From positions 66,387-130,386 of the forward strand of contig JADJBL010000014.1 in assembly GCA_016703765.1 (NCBI GenBank): 64,000 bases of DNA, read 5' to 3'. Within the stretch, counting starts at the first letter, position 1. The number at the start of each line of letters is the position of its first letter. Source of the stretch: Saprospirales bacterium (GTDB lineage Bacteria; Bacteroidota; Bacteroidia; Chitinophagales; Saprospiraceae). Positions 39,690 to 47,473 of this stretch are shown here, one piece after another. The position numbers were made by a program, and so were the translations under genes. Under the pieces are notes generated by a model that ran no database searches, was not told where the DNA came from, and saw only the letters and a list, made by a program, of their open reading frames with translations.

Positions 39690-40150
39690 ATAATCCTCAC
39701 TTCCTTCCTTTCAAACGGGCTCAAGGCCACGCCTTCGACCGTAGCCTCCGCTTCGACCCGGAACTGGGATTGAACGCCTTCCAACCACTTGGCCGCCCGC
39801 ACAAAATTGCGGGTGAGGATATTGCGGTCCTCCAGTTTGTCCATATCGGATTGAATGACGGAGAAGGGAATCTCGAATTTCAACTCGGCGCTGCCCTCTG
39901 CGGGAACTTCGATGCGGCGGTGGATAGTGGTCTCGCCCAAAAGGTATTCGTCTGTGCGTTTATCCTTGCCCCGGCCGCGATTGTAGCGTTCTATCAGAAC
40001 CAATTTTATGGAAGTGACTACCTGTGCATTCTTAGAAAATAAGCGAACCCTCCCTGGAAGGGATTGCTCGTTGGCGGGCCACTCTTCGGGCAGAATGAGC
40101 TCCAGTTTGGTGCCCTCGATGCCGAGCCATTTTTTTACTTTACCGAACAT
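39686..40150 (-). CDS. SpoOM/arrestin-like protein
   Basis: A 154-residue cytoplasmic protein without signal peptide. It resembles the Spo0M (arrestin-like) family: MFGKVKKWLGIEGTKLELIL, then GRVRLFSKNAQVVTSIKLVL for the first sandwich sheet, RRIEVPAEGSAELKFEIPFS and RNFVRAAKWLEGVQSQFRVE, VEATVEGVALSPFERKEV. The family generally has two beta-sandwich domains and about 250 residues; here only the first fits, so it is a short version. Role in Bacteroidota unknown. The start codon at 40148-40150 directly abuts hairpin R5 and the stop lies in R4, so the gene is framed by repeats on both sides. Confidence 0.7.
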   Translation of the reverse strand: MFGKVKKWLGIEGTKLELILPEEWPANEQSLPGRVRLFSKNAQVVTSIKLVLIERYNRGRGKDKRTDEYLLGETTIHRRIEVPAEGSAELKFEIPFSVIQSDMDKLEDRNILTRNFVRAAKWLEGVQSQFRVEAEATVEGVALSPFERKEVRII

Positions 40151-40220
40151 AGATTGGTGATTAGTGACTGGTGACTAGTGACTTGTTACCAGTCACTAAT
40201 CACTAGTCACCAGTCACTTA
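40151..40220. repeat. tandem-word hairpin R5 (AGTGACT 7-nt words)
   Basis: Left arm 40151-40183 runs as 7-nt words (agtgact, ggtgact, agtgact, tgttacc); right arm 40187-40220 as agtcact, aatcact, agtcacc, agtcact. The arms pair to a long stem with almost no loop. It sits immediately upstream of the ATG of the SpoOM-like gene, where it could block ribosome access or terminate transcription from the gene upstream. Confidence 0.8.
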
Positions 40221-40296
40221 TCAGCAGGCACGAAAATCATCAACTACAGCCTTTATATCCAATTATTTCTACAAGGAGCCACATCAGACCGACCAA

Positions 40297-40782
40297 TTAC
40301 ACCATGCGCTTGTGCCAGCTCTCTCCCAGGGGCTTGATCCAGGCCTGGTCGAAGCTCGCCTTGGTGTTTACGAGGTTGTCGAACACCAGGGTGTCGTCGT
40401 TGATAATCCCTTTTTGGAAAAGGGCGGAAAATTCTTGTTTGGGAGCGGTGCGCACCTCGTCGCCCAGCCGGAAGGCAAAGGTCTGCCGGTCGAAGAGCTC
40501 GACCCCGAAATTGCGCTCCACCAGCTTCAGGAAATACACCGAGCGGTCGATGGAACAGCCGCTTGCGCCTGCCTGACTCTCGTCTACCATCAATACGATG
40601 AATTGCTTCAGATATACGGCGCCGAAAGCTTTCAGTTTTACATTGTGGCTCACCCATTCGTCGGCGAATGCGCCGATCTGGGGCTCCAACACCTTGAGCT
40701 CTTCCTCCGTGAACGGGCGGTTGCTTTGATAAATCCAAACTTTTGCCTCCCCAGGTAATTCCCTATATGTCACCATATCCAC
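40297..40782 (-). CDS. conserved Bacteroidota protein of unknown function (often labelled ABC transporter ATPase)
   Basis: A 161-residue cytoplasmic protein. I recognise the pattern of a small conserved Bacteroidota family that pipelines label ABC transporter ATPase although no Walker motifs are present: KVWIYQSNRPFTEEELKVLE, IGAFADEWVSHNVKLKAFG, YLKQFIVLMVDESQAGASGC, SIDRSVYFLKLVERNFGVEL and FDNLVNTKASFDQAWIKPLG. The Ser-Gly-Cys-Ser-Ile-Asp stretch is the most conserved-looking block and could be an active site. It lies downstream of the two Fe-S protein genes in the same direction, 22 bases after the stop at 40805, so it may be co-transcribed. Confidence 0.8.
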   Translation of the reverse strand: MDMVTYRELPGEAKVWIYQSNRPFTEEELKVLEPQIGAFADEWVSHNVKLKAFGAVYLKQFIVLMVDESQAGASGCSIDRSVYFLKLVERNFGVELFDRQTFAFRLGDEVRTAPKQEFSALFQKGIINDDTLVFDNLVNTKASFDQAWIKPLGESWHKRMV

Positions 40783-40804
40783 AATAACTTATTAACCTAT
40801 TAAC

Positions 40805-41587
40805 TCATAAACTATTATTCCGAACGATTAGCTCAGCCAAATCCAGCACCATCACCTCATCCTGCTTGTCCTTTGCCTTGACCCCGTCGCTGAGCATCGT
40901 CATGCAGAAGGGGCAATTGGAAGCAACGATGCCGGCACCCGTATTCAGGGCTTCTTCCGCCCGCGCCTCGTTGATCCTCTGCTTTCCGGGCTCGTCCTCC
41001 TTGAACATCTGTGCGCCGCCGGCCCCACAACACAAGCCGTTTGATTTGCAACGCTTCATTTCCACCAGGTCTGCGTCGAGCGCTTCCAAAATGGCCCTCG
41101 GCGCCTCATAGACGCCGTTTGCGCGGCCCAGATAGCAGGAGTCGTGGTAGGTGATCTTTTTGCCTTTAAAAGAACCGCCGCCCTCCAGCTTTAGTTTACC
41201 CTCCGCCATCAATTGTTGGAGCAATTGGGTATGGTGGATGACTTCGTAGTTGCCCCCATACTCGGGGTATTCGTTTTTCAGGGTATTGAAACAGTGCGGG
41301 CAGGCCGTCACGATCTTTTTTATGCCGTAATTATTCAGCGTGGCGATATTCTGGAAGGCCATCATCTGGAACAGGAATTCATTCCCCGCCCGCCGCGCCG
41401 GGTCGCCGGTACAGGTTTCCTCCATTCCCAAAATCCCGAAACTCATCCCGACCGCGTCCAGTATTTTGCACAGCGCCCGCGTCACCTTCTGCGCCCGGTC
41501 GTCATAGCTCCCCGCACAACCCACCCAAAAGAGGATTTCAGGCTGTCGGCCCTCCGCCGCCCATTCGGCCATGGTCTTAATATTCAT
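40805..41587 (-). CDS. heterodisulfide-reductase/LutA-like (Fe-S)-binding protein
   Basis: A 260-residue protein with two CCG (cysteine-rich) domains, each able to bind an unusual 4Fe-4S cluster. First: LFWVGCAGSYDDRAQ through KIVTACPHCFNTLKNEYP. Second: ITYHDSCYLGRANGVYEAPR through GLCCGAGGAQMF and VASNCPFCMTMLSDGVK. This is the pattern of HdrB/GlpC/LutA partners of membrane-bound electron transfer complexes. It lies directly downstream of the membrane Fe-S protein gene at 41625 (37 bases), so the two probably form one complex that moves electrons between the quinone pool and a soluble donor. Donor unknown. Confidence 0.92.
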   Translation of the reverse strand: MNIKTMAEWAAEGRQPEILFWVGCAGSYDDRAQKVTRALCKILDAVGMSFGILGMEETCTGDPARRAGNEFLFQMMAFQNIATLNNYGIKKIVTACPHCFNTLKNEYPEYGGNYEVIHHTQLLQQLMAEGKLKLEGGGSFKGKKITYHDSCYLGRANGVYEAPRAILEALDADLVEMKRCKSNGLCCGAGGAQMFKEDEPGKQRINEARAEEALNTGAGIVASNCPFCMTMLSDGVKAKDKQDEVMVLDLAELIVRNNSL

Positions 41588-41610
41588 CGTTTACCATTTA
41601 TCGTTAATTA

Positions 41611-41636
41611 CGAGTCACCAGTCACTAGTCACCATT
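41611..41636. repeat. single-arm tandem-word element R7 (GTCACCA/GTCACTA words)
   Basis: A short run of 7-nt words (gtcacca, gtcacta, gtcacca) identical in word family to R5 about 1.4 kb away, but with only one arm. It contains the stop codon (cta, 41625-41627) and the last residues of the membrane Fe-S protein, so the repeat has replaced the native 3' end of that gene. Confidence 0.65.
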
Positions 41637-42992
41637 AACCCAATGATCCCTCGAAACCGGCATCTGCCAGGGCGAACCCCCGTTTTCGATGCTGTTGAAC
41701 ATCGGCACCCAATCCGTAGGTCCTTTGGAATCCATCAGGATCTCGTAGCGCCGCATTTTCAAGATGGGTTCGAGGGGGTTGATCAGCACGGGACAGGCTT
41801 CCACGCATGCGTTGCAAGTGGTGCAGGCGTGGATTTCCTCGGGAGAGATATAATCGAAAAGAGATCTCCCGTCGCCGAAATTCTCGCCGGACAGGGCAAC
41901 GCCCTCTCCCCGGAGCTCCTCGCGAATGTACTGCGGGTCCTTGCTGTCCAGCTTGCGGCCCACTTCCTCCGTCCGGTCGCGGATATCCATCATGATCTTT
42001 CTGGGAGAGAGCTTTTTGCCCGTCAGGTTGGCAGGGCAGGAGGCCGTGCAGCGTCCGCATTCCGTGCAGCTGTATGCATCCAGGAGGTTTTTCCAGGACA
42101 GGTGAAAAACATCCTTTGCTCCGAAAGTCGGAATTTCTTCTTCCACAGGGGGTTCTGCGGTATCTGGCTGGAACATCCCCTGCACCATTTTAGTCACTTC
42201 GGGCATGTTTTCCATCTTTCCCCTGGGCGTGAGCCGGGCGTAGTAGGTGTTCGGAAAGGCCAGTAGGATATGCAGGTGTTTGGATTTGGGCAGGTAATTC
42301 AAAAAACCGAAAACCACCCCGATGTGGAGCCACCAACCGAAGCGCTCTACGAAATGCAGGGAGGACTCGTTCAGTCCTCCGAACAGCATGGGCCCGAGCC
42401 AACTGCTCACGGCCAGCGGCCCCGTGTCGTGATAAACGTAAGGATTGAGCTGCTGCAGAAGGATGTCCGCCCCATTCATGCTGAAAATGGCGACGATCAG
42501 GAGTATTTCTAGGATCAGGATGATGTTGGCGTCGAGAAAGGGCCAGCCTTTCATTTCGGGTTTGTGGAACCGGGGCACCCTGAGCACGTTGCGTCGCACG
42601 AGGAAAATCACAGTGGCTACGAAGGCCAGTACACTGAGTATTTCAATAAAACTGATGATAACGGTGTACAACCAACCTAGCCTGGGAGCGAAAAAGCGGT
42701 GCCAGCCGAACAGGCCGTCTGCAAAAATCTCAATGAGCTCGATCTGGGTGATGACAAAGGCGACATAGATGAAGAGGTGAAGAACGCCCGGTATCCAGTT
42801 GGTGAACATCTTTTGCTGGCCGAAGGCCACCAGCAGCACATTCCGCCAGCGAAGGCCCGGATTGCCGGAAATGTCTTCCTCTTTCCCGAGCAACACATTC
42901 CTGCGGATCTTTCCAAATTGCCGGACAGCATACCAGGTGGCCGTGATCGCCACCAAGAGGAACAGGATTTGTTGGACCATGATCGCGCGCAC
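41625..42992 (-). CDS. membrane-bound (Fe-S) oxidoreductase with two 4Fe-4S clusters (HdrC/NarI-like fusion)
   Basis: A 455-residue protein. The N-terminal half carries about five membrane helices (LFLLVAITATWYAVRQFG, IPGVLHLFIYVAFVITQI, YTVIISFIEILSVLAFVATV, IILILEILLIVAIFSMNG, WWLHIGVVFGFLNYL) resembling the cytochrome b-type NarI/HdrE anchor. The C-terminal half is a bacterial ferredoxin domain with two clusters: YSCTECGRCTASCPANLTGK and HACTTCNACVEACPVLINP. With the CCG protein downstream it forms a GlpC/Hdr-type electron-transfer module. The C-terminal residues NGD and the stop are encoded by repeat R7. ATG at 42992. Confidence 0.92.
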   Translation of the reverse strand: MRAIMVQQILFLLVAITATWYAVRQFGKIRRNVLLGKEEDISGNPGLRWRNVLLVAFGQQKMFTNWIPGVLHLFIYVAFVITQIELIEIFADGLFGWHRFFAPRLGWLYTVIISFIEILSVLAFVATVIFLVRRNVLRVPRFHKPEMKGWPFLDANIILILEILLIVAIFSMNGADILLQQLNPYVYHDTGPLAVSSWLGPMLFGGLNESSLHFVERFGWWLHIGVVFGFLNYLPKSKHLHILLAFPNTYYARLTPRGKMENMPEVTKMVQGMFQPDTAEPPVEEEIPTFGAKDVFHLSWKNLLDAYSCTECGRCTASCPANLTGKKLSPRKIMMDIRDRTEEVGRKLDSKDPQYIREELRGEGVALSGENFGDGRSLFDYISPEEIHACTTCNACVEACPVLINPLEPILKMRRYEILMDSKGPTDWVPMFNSIENGGSPWQMPVSRDHWVNGD

Positions 42993-43043
42993 TTTGTTTG
43001 GCGAATGCGCACAAGATACGTACTTTCACGCAAAACCTAAGGC

Positions 43044-43538
43044 ATGAAAATCCTCGACCACCGGCAGATCCAGCAAAAGATCAAGCGATTGGCCTACGAG
43101 ATCCTGGAGCGGAATTACGGAGAAGAAGAGATCATCCTCGCGGGTATCAACAACAACGGAATGACCTTCGCCGAAATGCTGTCCAGCCAGCTCCAGGCCA
43201 TTTCCACCCAAAAATTTACCCTGACCCGCATCCGGCTCAACCCCGCAGCGCCTGCCGTACACCCCATCCAGTTGGAAATGACGGCCTCCCAACTCGAAAA
43301 TAAAGTGATTATCATCGTCGACGACGTGGCCAATACCGGCAGGACAATCTTTTACGCCATCAAACCCATCCTGGAGGTTCTTCCCAAAAAAGTGGAAGTA
43401 GCCGTCCTCGCAGACCGCACCCACAAATCCTTCCCCATCCGGGTGGATTACGTCGGCCTCTCCCTCGCCACCACCTTGCTCCAGACCATCGATGTGGAGA
43501 TCAGGGAAGTCCAGGAATGGGCGGTGTATCTTCGATAG
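43044..43538 (+). CDS. PyrR-like phosphoribosyltransferase
   Basis: A 164-residue type I phosphoribosyltransferase. The PRPP-binding signature VIIIVDDVANTGRTIFYAI is complete, and the flanking pattern (ILAGINNNGMTFAEML near the start, VAVLADRTHKSFPIRVDYVG near the end) is that of the PyrR bifunctional regulator/uracil phosphoribosyltransferase group. Bacteroidota members are commonly called phosphoribosyltransferase without further detail. No pyrimidine biosynthesis genes are nearby and no PyrR-type leader structure is evident, so a regulatory role is not supported here. ATG 43044; its 3' end touches hairpin R8. Confidence 0.88.
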   Translation: MKILDHRQIQQKIKRLAYEILERNYGEEEIILAGINNNGMTFAEMLSSQLQAISTQKFTLTRIRLNPAAPAVHPIQLEMTASQLENKVIIIVDDVANTGRTIFYAIKPILEVLPKKVEVAVLADRTHKSFPIRVDYVGLSLATTLLQTIDVEIREVQEWAVYLR

Positions 43539-43646
43539 ACGGCGGACGGCAGACGATAGACGGTGGACGGGTGTAGAGACGCGATACTTCGCGTCTAATC
43601 CGTCCGCCGTCCGCCGTCCACCGTCCGCCGTCCACCGTCTACCGTC
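43537..43646. repeat. tandem-word hairpin R8 (GACGGTG 7-nt words) with nested AGACGCG hairpin, between convergent genes
   Basis: Left arm 43537-43570 is a run of 7-nt words (gacggcg, gacggca, gacgata, gacggtg, gacgggt); right arm 43599-43646 a run of complementary words (ccgtccg, ccgtcca, ccgtcta). Between them stands a second perfect hairpin, AGACGCG-atactt-CGCGTCT (43577-43596), a motif I recall from intergenic repeats in other bacteria. The right arm supplies the last codons and stop of the minus-strand gene. Confidence 0.85.
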
Positions 43647-45991
43647 TTAAAGCTTTCTGCTTCGCTCCTCCCTGCTCCAGCTCGAGATGCGTCACCTTGC
43701 CAGAATCGTCGGCCACGAAGGTGATATAGGCCTTTACCACTTTCAGGAAGTACTCGGTTTCCGATTTGGGAAAGATTTCGAACGCCGGCTGCCCGGTGAC
43801 CTGAGCAAAGATTTGATCGCCCTCCCGTGTGATGGTGATGACCACAGGGCCCAATTCGTATTCTCCCGTATAGCGGTCGTAGATAGCCGGATCGACCTCG
43901 ATGGCTATATCGGGCTCTACTCTCGGCGCCTTGACGGTTTGTCCGTACTGGGTATGAATACCGTGGGTAACGATACCGTATTCATCCCGGAAAAACTCGA
44001 TCTGGGCATCGACTTCTTTCCAGAAAAATTTGGTGTCGGTCTGCGGGAAGATCTCATAGACGGGCTGGTCGGCTAGCTTGGCCATCAGGCTGTTGCCTTC
44101 GCGGGTCACCTCCAGGAGCGCGCCGCCTGGGTACTCGTAAAAGCCGGTATATTCGTCGTAAAGGTCGTAATTGATGTTTTCCTTGACGGAAAAGGAAGCC
44201 TGGTCGGCCAGATTGGCCCAGGCGAAGAGTTCGATCAGGTCGTGGGTATATTGGGTGGGGTCTTTGGCAATGGGTGGGGTGCTATTGGTCAGCACGGCCA
44301 CCGTCAGGTTTTCTCCGGGAAGCCGGCTCAGGTTGGTCAGGAAGCCATGCAAGCCTCCGCTATGGGTGATCTCCTGCGCTTCCCGGAAACTCGTCAGCGC
44401 CCAGCCGTAACCATACCCGTCGAATTCCAAAGTCGGCGGCAACTCACCGTCGTTTAGAAGTACGGGGGTATGAGCAGCTTTCAGGCTTCCGGCTTGCAAC
44501 GCTCTGCCGTTGAATATCGCCTCGTTCCAAAGGAACAGGTCGCCGACCGTGGAATACAGATTGCCGGCGCCTCCAGCCCAGGACATGTCCCAATCGAGAC
44601 CCACCGCGATGCTGTCGAGGTTTTCGGCGTCATAGCCGAGGGCTTCGTTTTTGAGTTTTTTTCCATGCACATGGACCCCGGTATTCTTCATGCCCAGGGG
44701 AGCGAAAAAGGTCTTTTTCAAATAGGCGTTGAAGGACATTCCGGACACCTGTTCCACCAGGTAGCCCAGGATGAAATAACCCGAGTTGTTGTATTGCCAG
44801 TTGCTTCCCGGATCGAAATCGTATTCATAGGCTTTGATCTCCTGGACAAGCGCAGCCCAGCTTATTGGCCCCGTCACCCGTTCGACGAAGTTTGCTTCGT
44901 TGGTATAGCTATGAATACCCGATGTGTGGGTGAGCAGGTGGTGGATCGTGACCTCGTCGCCACGCGGAAAGTCGGGGATGTATTTGGAGAGTTTGTCGTC
45001 GAGCTTCATTTTTCCCTCCTCGACGAGTTTCAGGATCGCCGCTGCGGTAAATTGTTTACTGATCGAACCAATGCGGAATTTGGTTTCGGGCCCCACGGGA
45101 ATGCCTTTTTCGATATTGGCGTAGCCGAAGCCCCGCTGGTAGAGGATCTTCCCGTTTTGAGCCACCAGGACCGAAGCGCCTGGTTTCTTCCCTTCGGAGT
45201 AGAGTCTTGAACAAACTTTCCACGAGCTTTTCGGGGGCAGGAAAAGCCATATCGCTCCGGGCGCCGTATCGCTCGAGCAAGTCGCACATGTCTTCCCGTC
45301 CTTTGATTCGGGCTGCTTGCCAAGGCGTGAGTCCCGACTTGCAGACGGTGTTGGGGTCGGCGCGATGTTCGAGCAATAAGATCGCCCGGTCCAACATTCC
45401 ATCCGAAGCAGCGGTTTCCAACAGTTCGGGCAGGCGGTCGACCGTGAGGAAGTTGATGGAAAAACCCCATGCGTATTGTGCGTCGAGAACTTTTATCAAC
45501 AAGGTGTTCTTGCCTTTCTTGAAATTCAGTTCCAGGAGGTCCTGATTGGCCTCGTGAGCCCGGAAAATGAAATTTTCGTGAACCAGCTCTCCATTGAGCC
45601 AGACCTTGACAGCATCATCGCTGCCAATACCGACGAGTCTTTTTCCATCGGCGGAAAGGAAGATCTCGGCATAGGCGTATGCGTAAACGTATTCGGGAGC
45701 GCTGTAAAAAGCATCCAGATCGACATACTCCTCTTTGGCCTCCATGCTTCGCCATTGGTAGGACTGCCCTTGGTACATTTGTCCAAGTCCCTCTTTAATG
45801 GCTGACAATTGTCCGGGGTCGAGCAATTCGGCGTCGAATGCTACTTTTTGCTGCTTCTGGTCCGGGTTGTCCGAGCCTTCCGCAATGGGAAAGGGTCCTA
45901 AAACGAAGTAGCTGGGAGAAACCGGTTGTGAGAGAAGGGTTGAAAAGTTGAAAAGTTGAAAAATTAGTAAAAGAAGGAGTGTGGTTCTCAT
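43639..45991 (-). CDS. ankyrin-repeat plus class C beta-lactamase-like serine hydrolase, frameshifted near 45200
   Basis: Two overlapping frames form one protein of about 780 residues. N-terminal part (from 45991): signal peptide, a PA14/NPCBM-like beta region (YAYAEIFLSADGKRLVGIGS, DDAVKVWLNGELVHENFIF) and two ankyrin repeats (GMLDRAILLLEHRADPNTVC, KSGLTPWQAARIKGREDMCD). After about 45200 the frame changes by one base (ESLFK to LYSEGKKPGAS). C-terminal part: serine hydrolase with SxxK in FRIGSISKQFTAAAILKLV, YxN in QYNNSGYFILGYLVE and HSGG as third motif, then two lipocalin-like repeats (YTGFYEYPGGALLEVTREGN, YTGEYELGPVVITITREGD). Such enzymes are usually peptidases or esterases, not resistance enzymes. 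The stop lies in R8. Confidence 0.8.
45939..45966. repeat. GTTGAAAAG tandem words inside a signal peptide (R10)
   Basis: The plus strand reads gttgaaaa three times in a row, the same word as in R2. On the minus strand this is coding and gives residues QLFNFSTLL of the signal peptide of the ankyrin-hydrolase protein. A hydrophobic reading frame of the word fits an export signal, which may be why it is tolerated. Confidence 0.7.
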
Positions 45992-46151
45992 TGTGGTGGT
46001 TTTTAGGCCGGTAACTTATGGCGGTGCGCCAGGAAGGCCAATTTTTTTCTACAAAATAGCCAAGGTTGGGCGACAGAACAACCTAATTGGTCAATTTTTT
46101 TTGCCGGGTGGAATGGGAAGCCGAACATTTGGGTACCAAAAATTAAACATC

Positions 46152-46458
46152 ATGAAAAGCCTTCCATTTCAAATCTCTAATGTTCTTTTTTTGATCCTCG
46201 TTTTGTCCTTATTCCTCAGCGGTTGCGCCGAAAAAGAAGCGGTGGATGCCTGTCTGAAGGGGCACCTACGGTTTTCTGGGCGGTTTGTGGCATGGTTTTA
46301 TCGCCCCCTTCGATTTGATCGCAATGCTATTTAAAGACGACGTGGTCGTCTTCGCTCAAAACAACAACGGCGCCTGGTACGCTTTCGGATTCCTCATCGG
46401 CAGCGGCGGCTGGGGATTGTTAGGGGGCCATAGTGTGAAAAACAGAAGAAGAAGATAA
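46152..46458 (+). CDS. small lipoprotein with YGFxGGLWHG motif, frameshifted at 46262
   Basis: ATG 46152 starts MKSLPFQISNVLFLILVLSL followed by FLSGCAEKE, a lipoprotein signal. The frame then breaks at a run of four G (about 46258-46261). Reading on with one base removed gives TYGFLGGLWHGFIAPFDLIA, AMLFKDDVVVFAQNNNGAWY and AFGFLIGSGGWGLLGG, stopping at 46458. That second half matches a small family common in Bacteroidota (YGFWGGxWHGxIxPF, NNNGGWYDFGF). Total about 101 residues. Either an extra G in the sequence or a decayed gene. Followed 18 bases later by the gene at 46477. Confidence 0.7.
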
Positions 46459-46476
46459 TTCTAAAACTCCCACGCC

Positions 46477-46875
46477 ATGTTGCAACAAGTTCACAAACAC
46501 ATCACTTCCGAGCTGGGACAAAACACCCGGACGGATATCATTTTCATCATCACGGCCATTTTGCTCAACCTGCTGTCGCTGGCAGTCAATTCCGGTTTTG
46601 CATCGGAAGAAAAGACTTCTTTTCTGATCGTGATGTTCATTTTCGTAGCCCTGATTATCGTCGTAAATGCGGTGGTCATTTTTGGCCTGATCAAGGGAAA
46701 ACAAACCCGGACCAAGCTGCTCCAGGGCCTGCTCAGCATGTACCAGGACCAAAAAGTGGATAAGTATTACGATCCCTCCCTTTTGGGCAATTACAATGTC
46801 AGGTACAACCTGTTTATTCTGGTGGTTGTTTTCACCGGGCTTATCGCGATTGTGGTGCCGTTTGTGATCAGGTAA
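46477..46875 (+). CDS. small membrane protein of unknown function
   Basis: A 132-residue protein with three hydrophobic helices: DIIFIITAILLNLLSLAVNS, FLIVMFIFVALIIVVNAVVI and NLFILVVVFTGLIAIVVPFV. Between the second and third lies a charged cytoplasmic segment (KGKQTRTKLLQGLLSMYQDQ, KVDKYYDPSLLGNYNVRY). No family is recognised. It follows the frameshifted lipoprotein gene closely and in the same direction, so it may share its message. Its last 8 bases overlap the convergent DinB gene. Confidence 0.75.
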   Translation: MLQQVHKHITSELGQNTRTDIIFIITAILLNLLSLAVNSGFASEEKTSFLIVMFIFVALIIVVNAVVIFGLIKGKQTRTKLLQGLLSMYQDQKVDKYYDPSLLGNYNVRYNLFILVVVFTGLIAIVVPFVIR

Positions 46876-47371
46876 GGGGCTTTAGATACCTTTCCTTCGC
46901 GGTCTCTAAATGATGGATATTGTGCCCGACTACAAGGTACCCCACCGCCCTTGCCGTGAGGACCGAACGGCCGGCCGTGCCGACCTGCGTCGCCATTTCG
47001 GGAGTAAAGCTTTGGAATAAGCGGATGGTCGATCGGCGGATATCCTGGTATTCGTCGAGCATTCCCTCCCAGGAGCGCTGATTGGCCTGGCTTACCATCG
47101 CATACCCATCGTGGTCGAAGCCGGGGAGCACCGTCTTATCGCCACGAGCAAAGCGGAGCGCCCGGTAGGAGAGGATTCGCTCGACATCCAGCACGTGCTG
47201 CCACATCTCCTTGATGGTCCATTTGCCCTCCGCATAACGAAACAGGAGCTGCTCCTCGCTCAGGTTTTGCAGAAGGCTCAGGGTCTGGATTTGCATGTCA
47301 TCCAGGCCCGTGATCAGGTCGGGATAATGCACCAGGTCGATCTCTCCCGCAAACCATTCGGGGGTATTCAT
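46868..47371 (-). CDS. DinB family protein
   Basis: A 167-residue four-helix protein of the DinB/YfiT superfamily, which binds a metal through three histidines. Seen: LLFRYAEGKWTIKEMWQHVL (first His), DVERILSYRALRFARGD, and the closing VGYLVVGHNIHHLETAKERY (other His residues). DinB proteins in Bacteroidota include bacillithiol or other thiol transferases and uncharacterised stress proteins; which one applies cannot be told. The TPEMATQVGTAGRSVL stretch and length are typical. It is divergent from the sialidase-like gene with about 100 bases between. Confidence 0.88.
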   Translation of the reverse strand: MNTPEWFAGEIDLVHYPDLITGLDDMQIQTLSLLQNLSEEQLLFRYAEGKWTIKEMWQHVLDVERILSYRALRFARGDKTVLPGFDHDGYAMVSQANQRSWEGMLDEYQDIRRSTIRLFQSFTPEMATQVGTAGRSVLTARAVGYLVVGHNIHHLETAKERYLKPLT

Positions 47372-47433
47372 CGGGCGCAGGATGGGTAATGAGGATCTGA
47401 TTGTTCATTCGATTGGAATTGGAGTCTTTTTTC

Positions 47434-47441
47434 TAAATTTG
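47434..47441 (+). promoter_or_regulatory. putative -7 box TAAATTTG for the sialidase-like gene
   Basis: TAAATTTG is a full match to TAnnTTTG, 32 bases before the ATG at 47474. An ATTG at 47412-47415 is 18 bases upstream and may act as a weak -33 element. It supports 47474 rather than the longer frame start at 47447. Confidence 0.45.
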
Positions 47442-47473
47442 AAGCCTTGGTAAAAATAAGAGAATTAAAGGTT

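Noticed and set aside
40151..40220. Possible CRISPR array
   Set aside because: Units are 7-9 nt, degenerate and without spacers, arranged as inverted arms; no cas genes nearby.
40297..40782. ABC transporter ATPase
   Set aside because: No Walker A, Walker B or signature motif; name is inherited in databases.
43639..45402. Beta-lactam resistance gene
   Set aside because: SxxK/YxN motifs are shared with peptidases and esterases; fused domains and lipocalin-like repeats point to the general serine hydrolase group.
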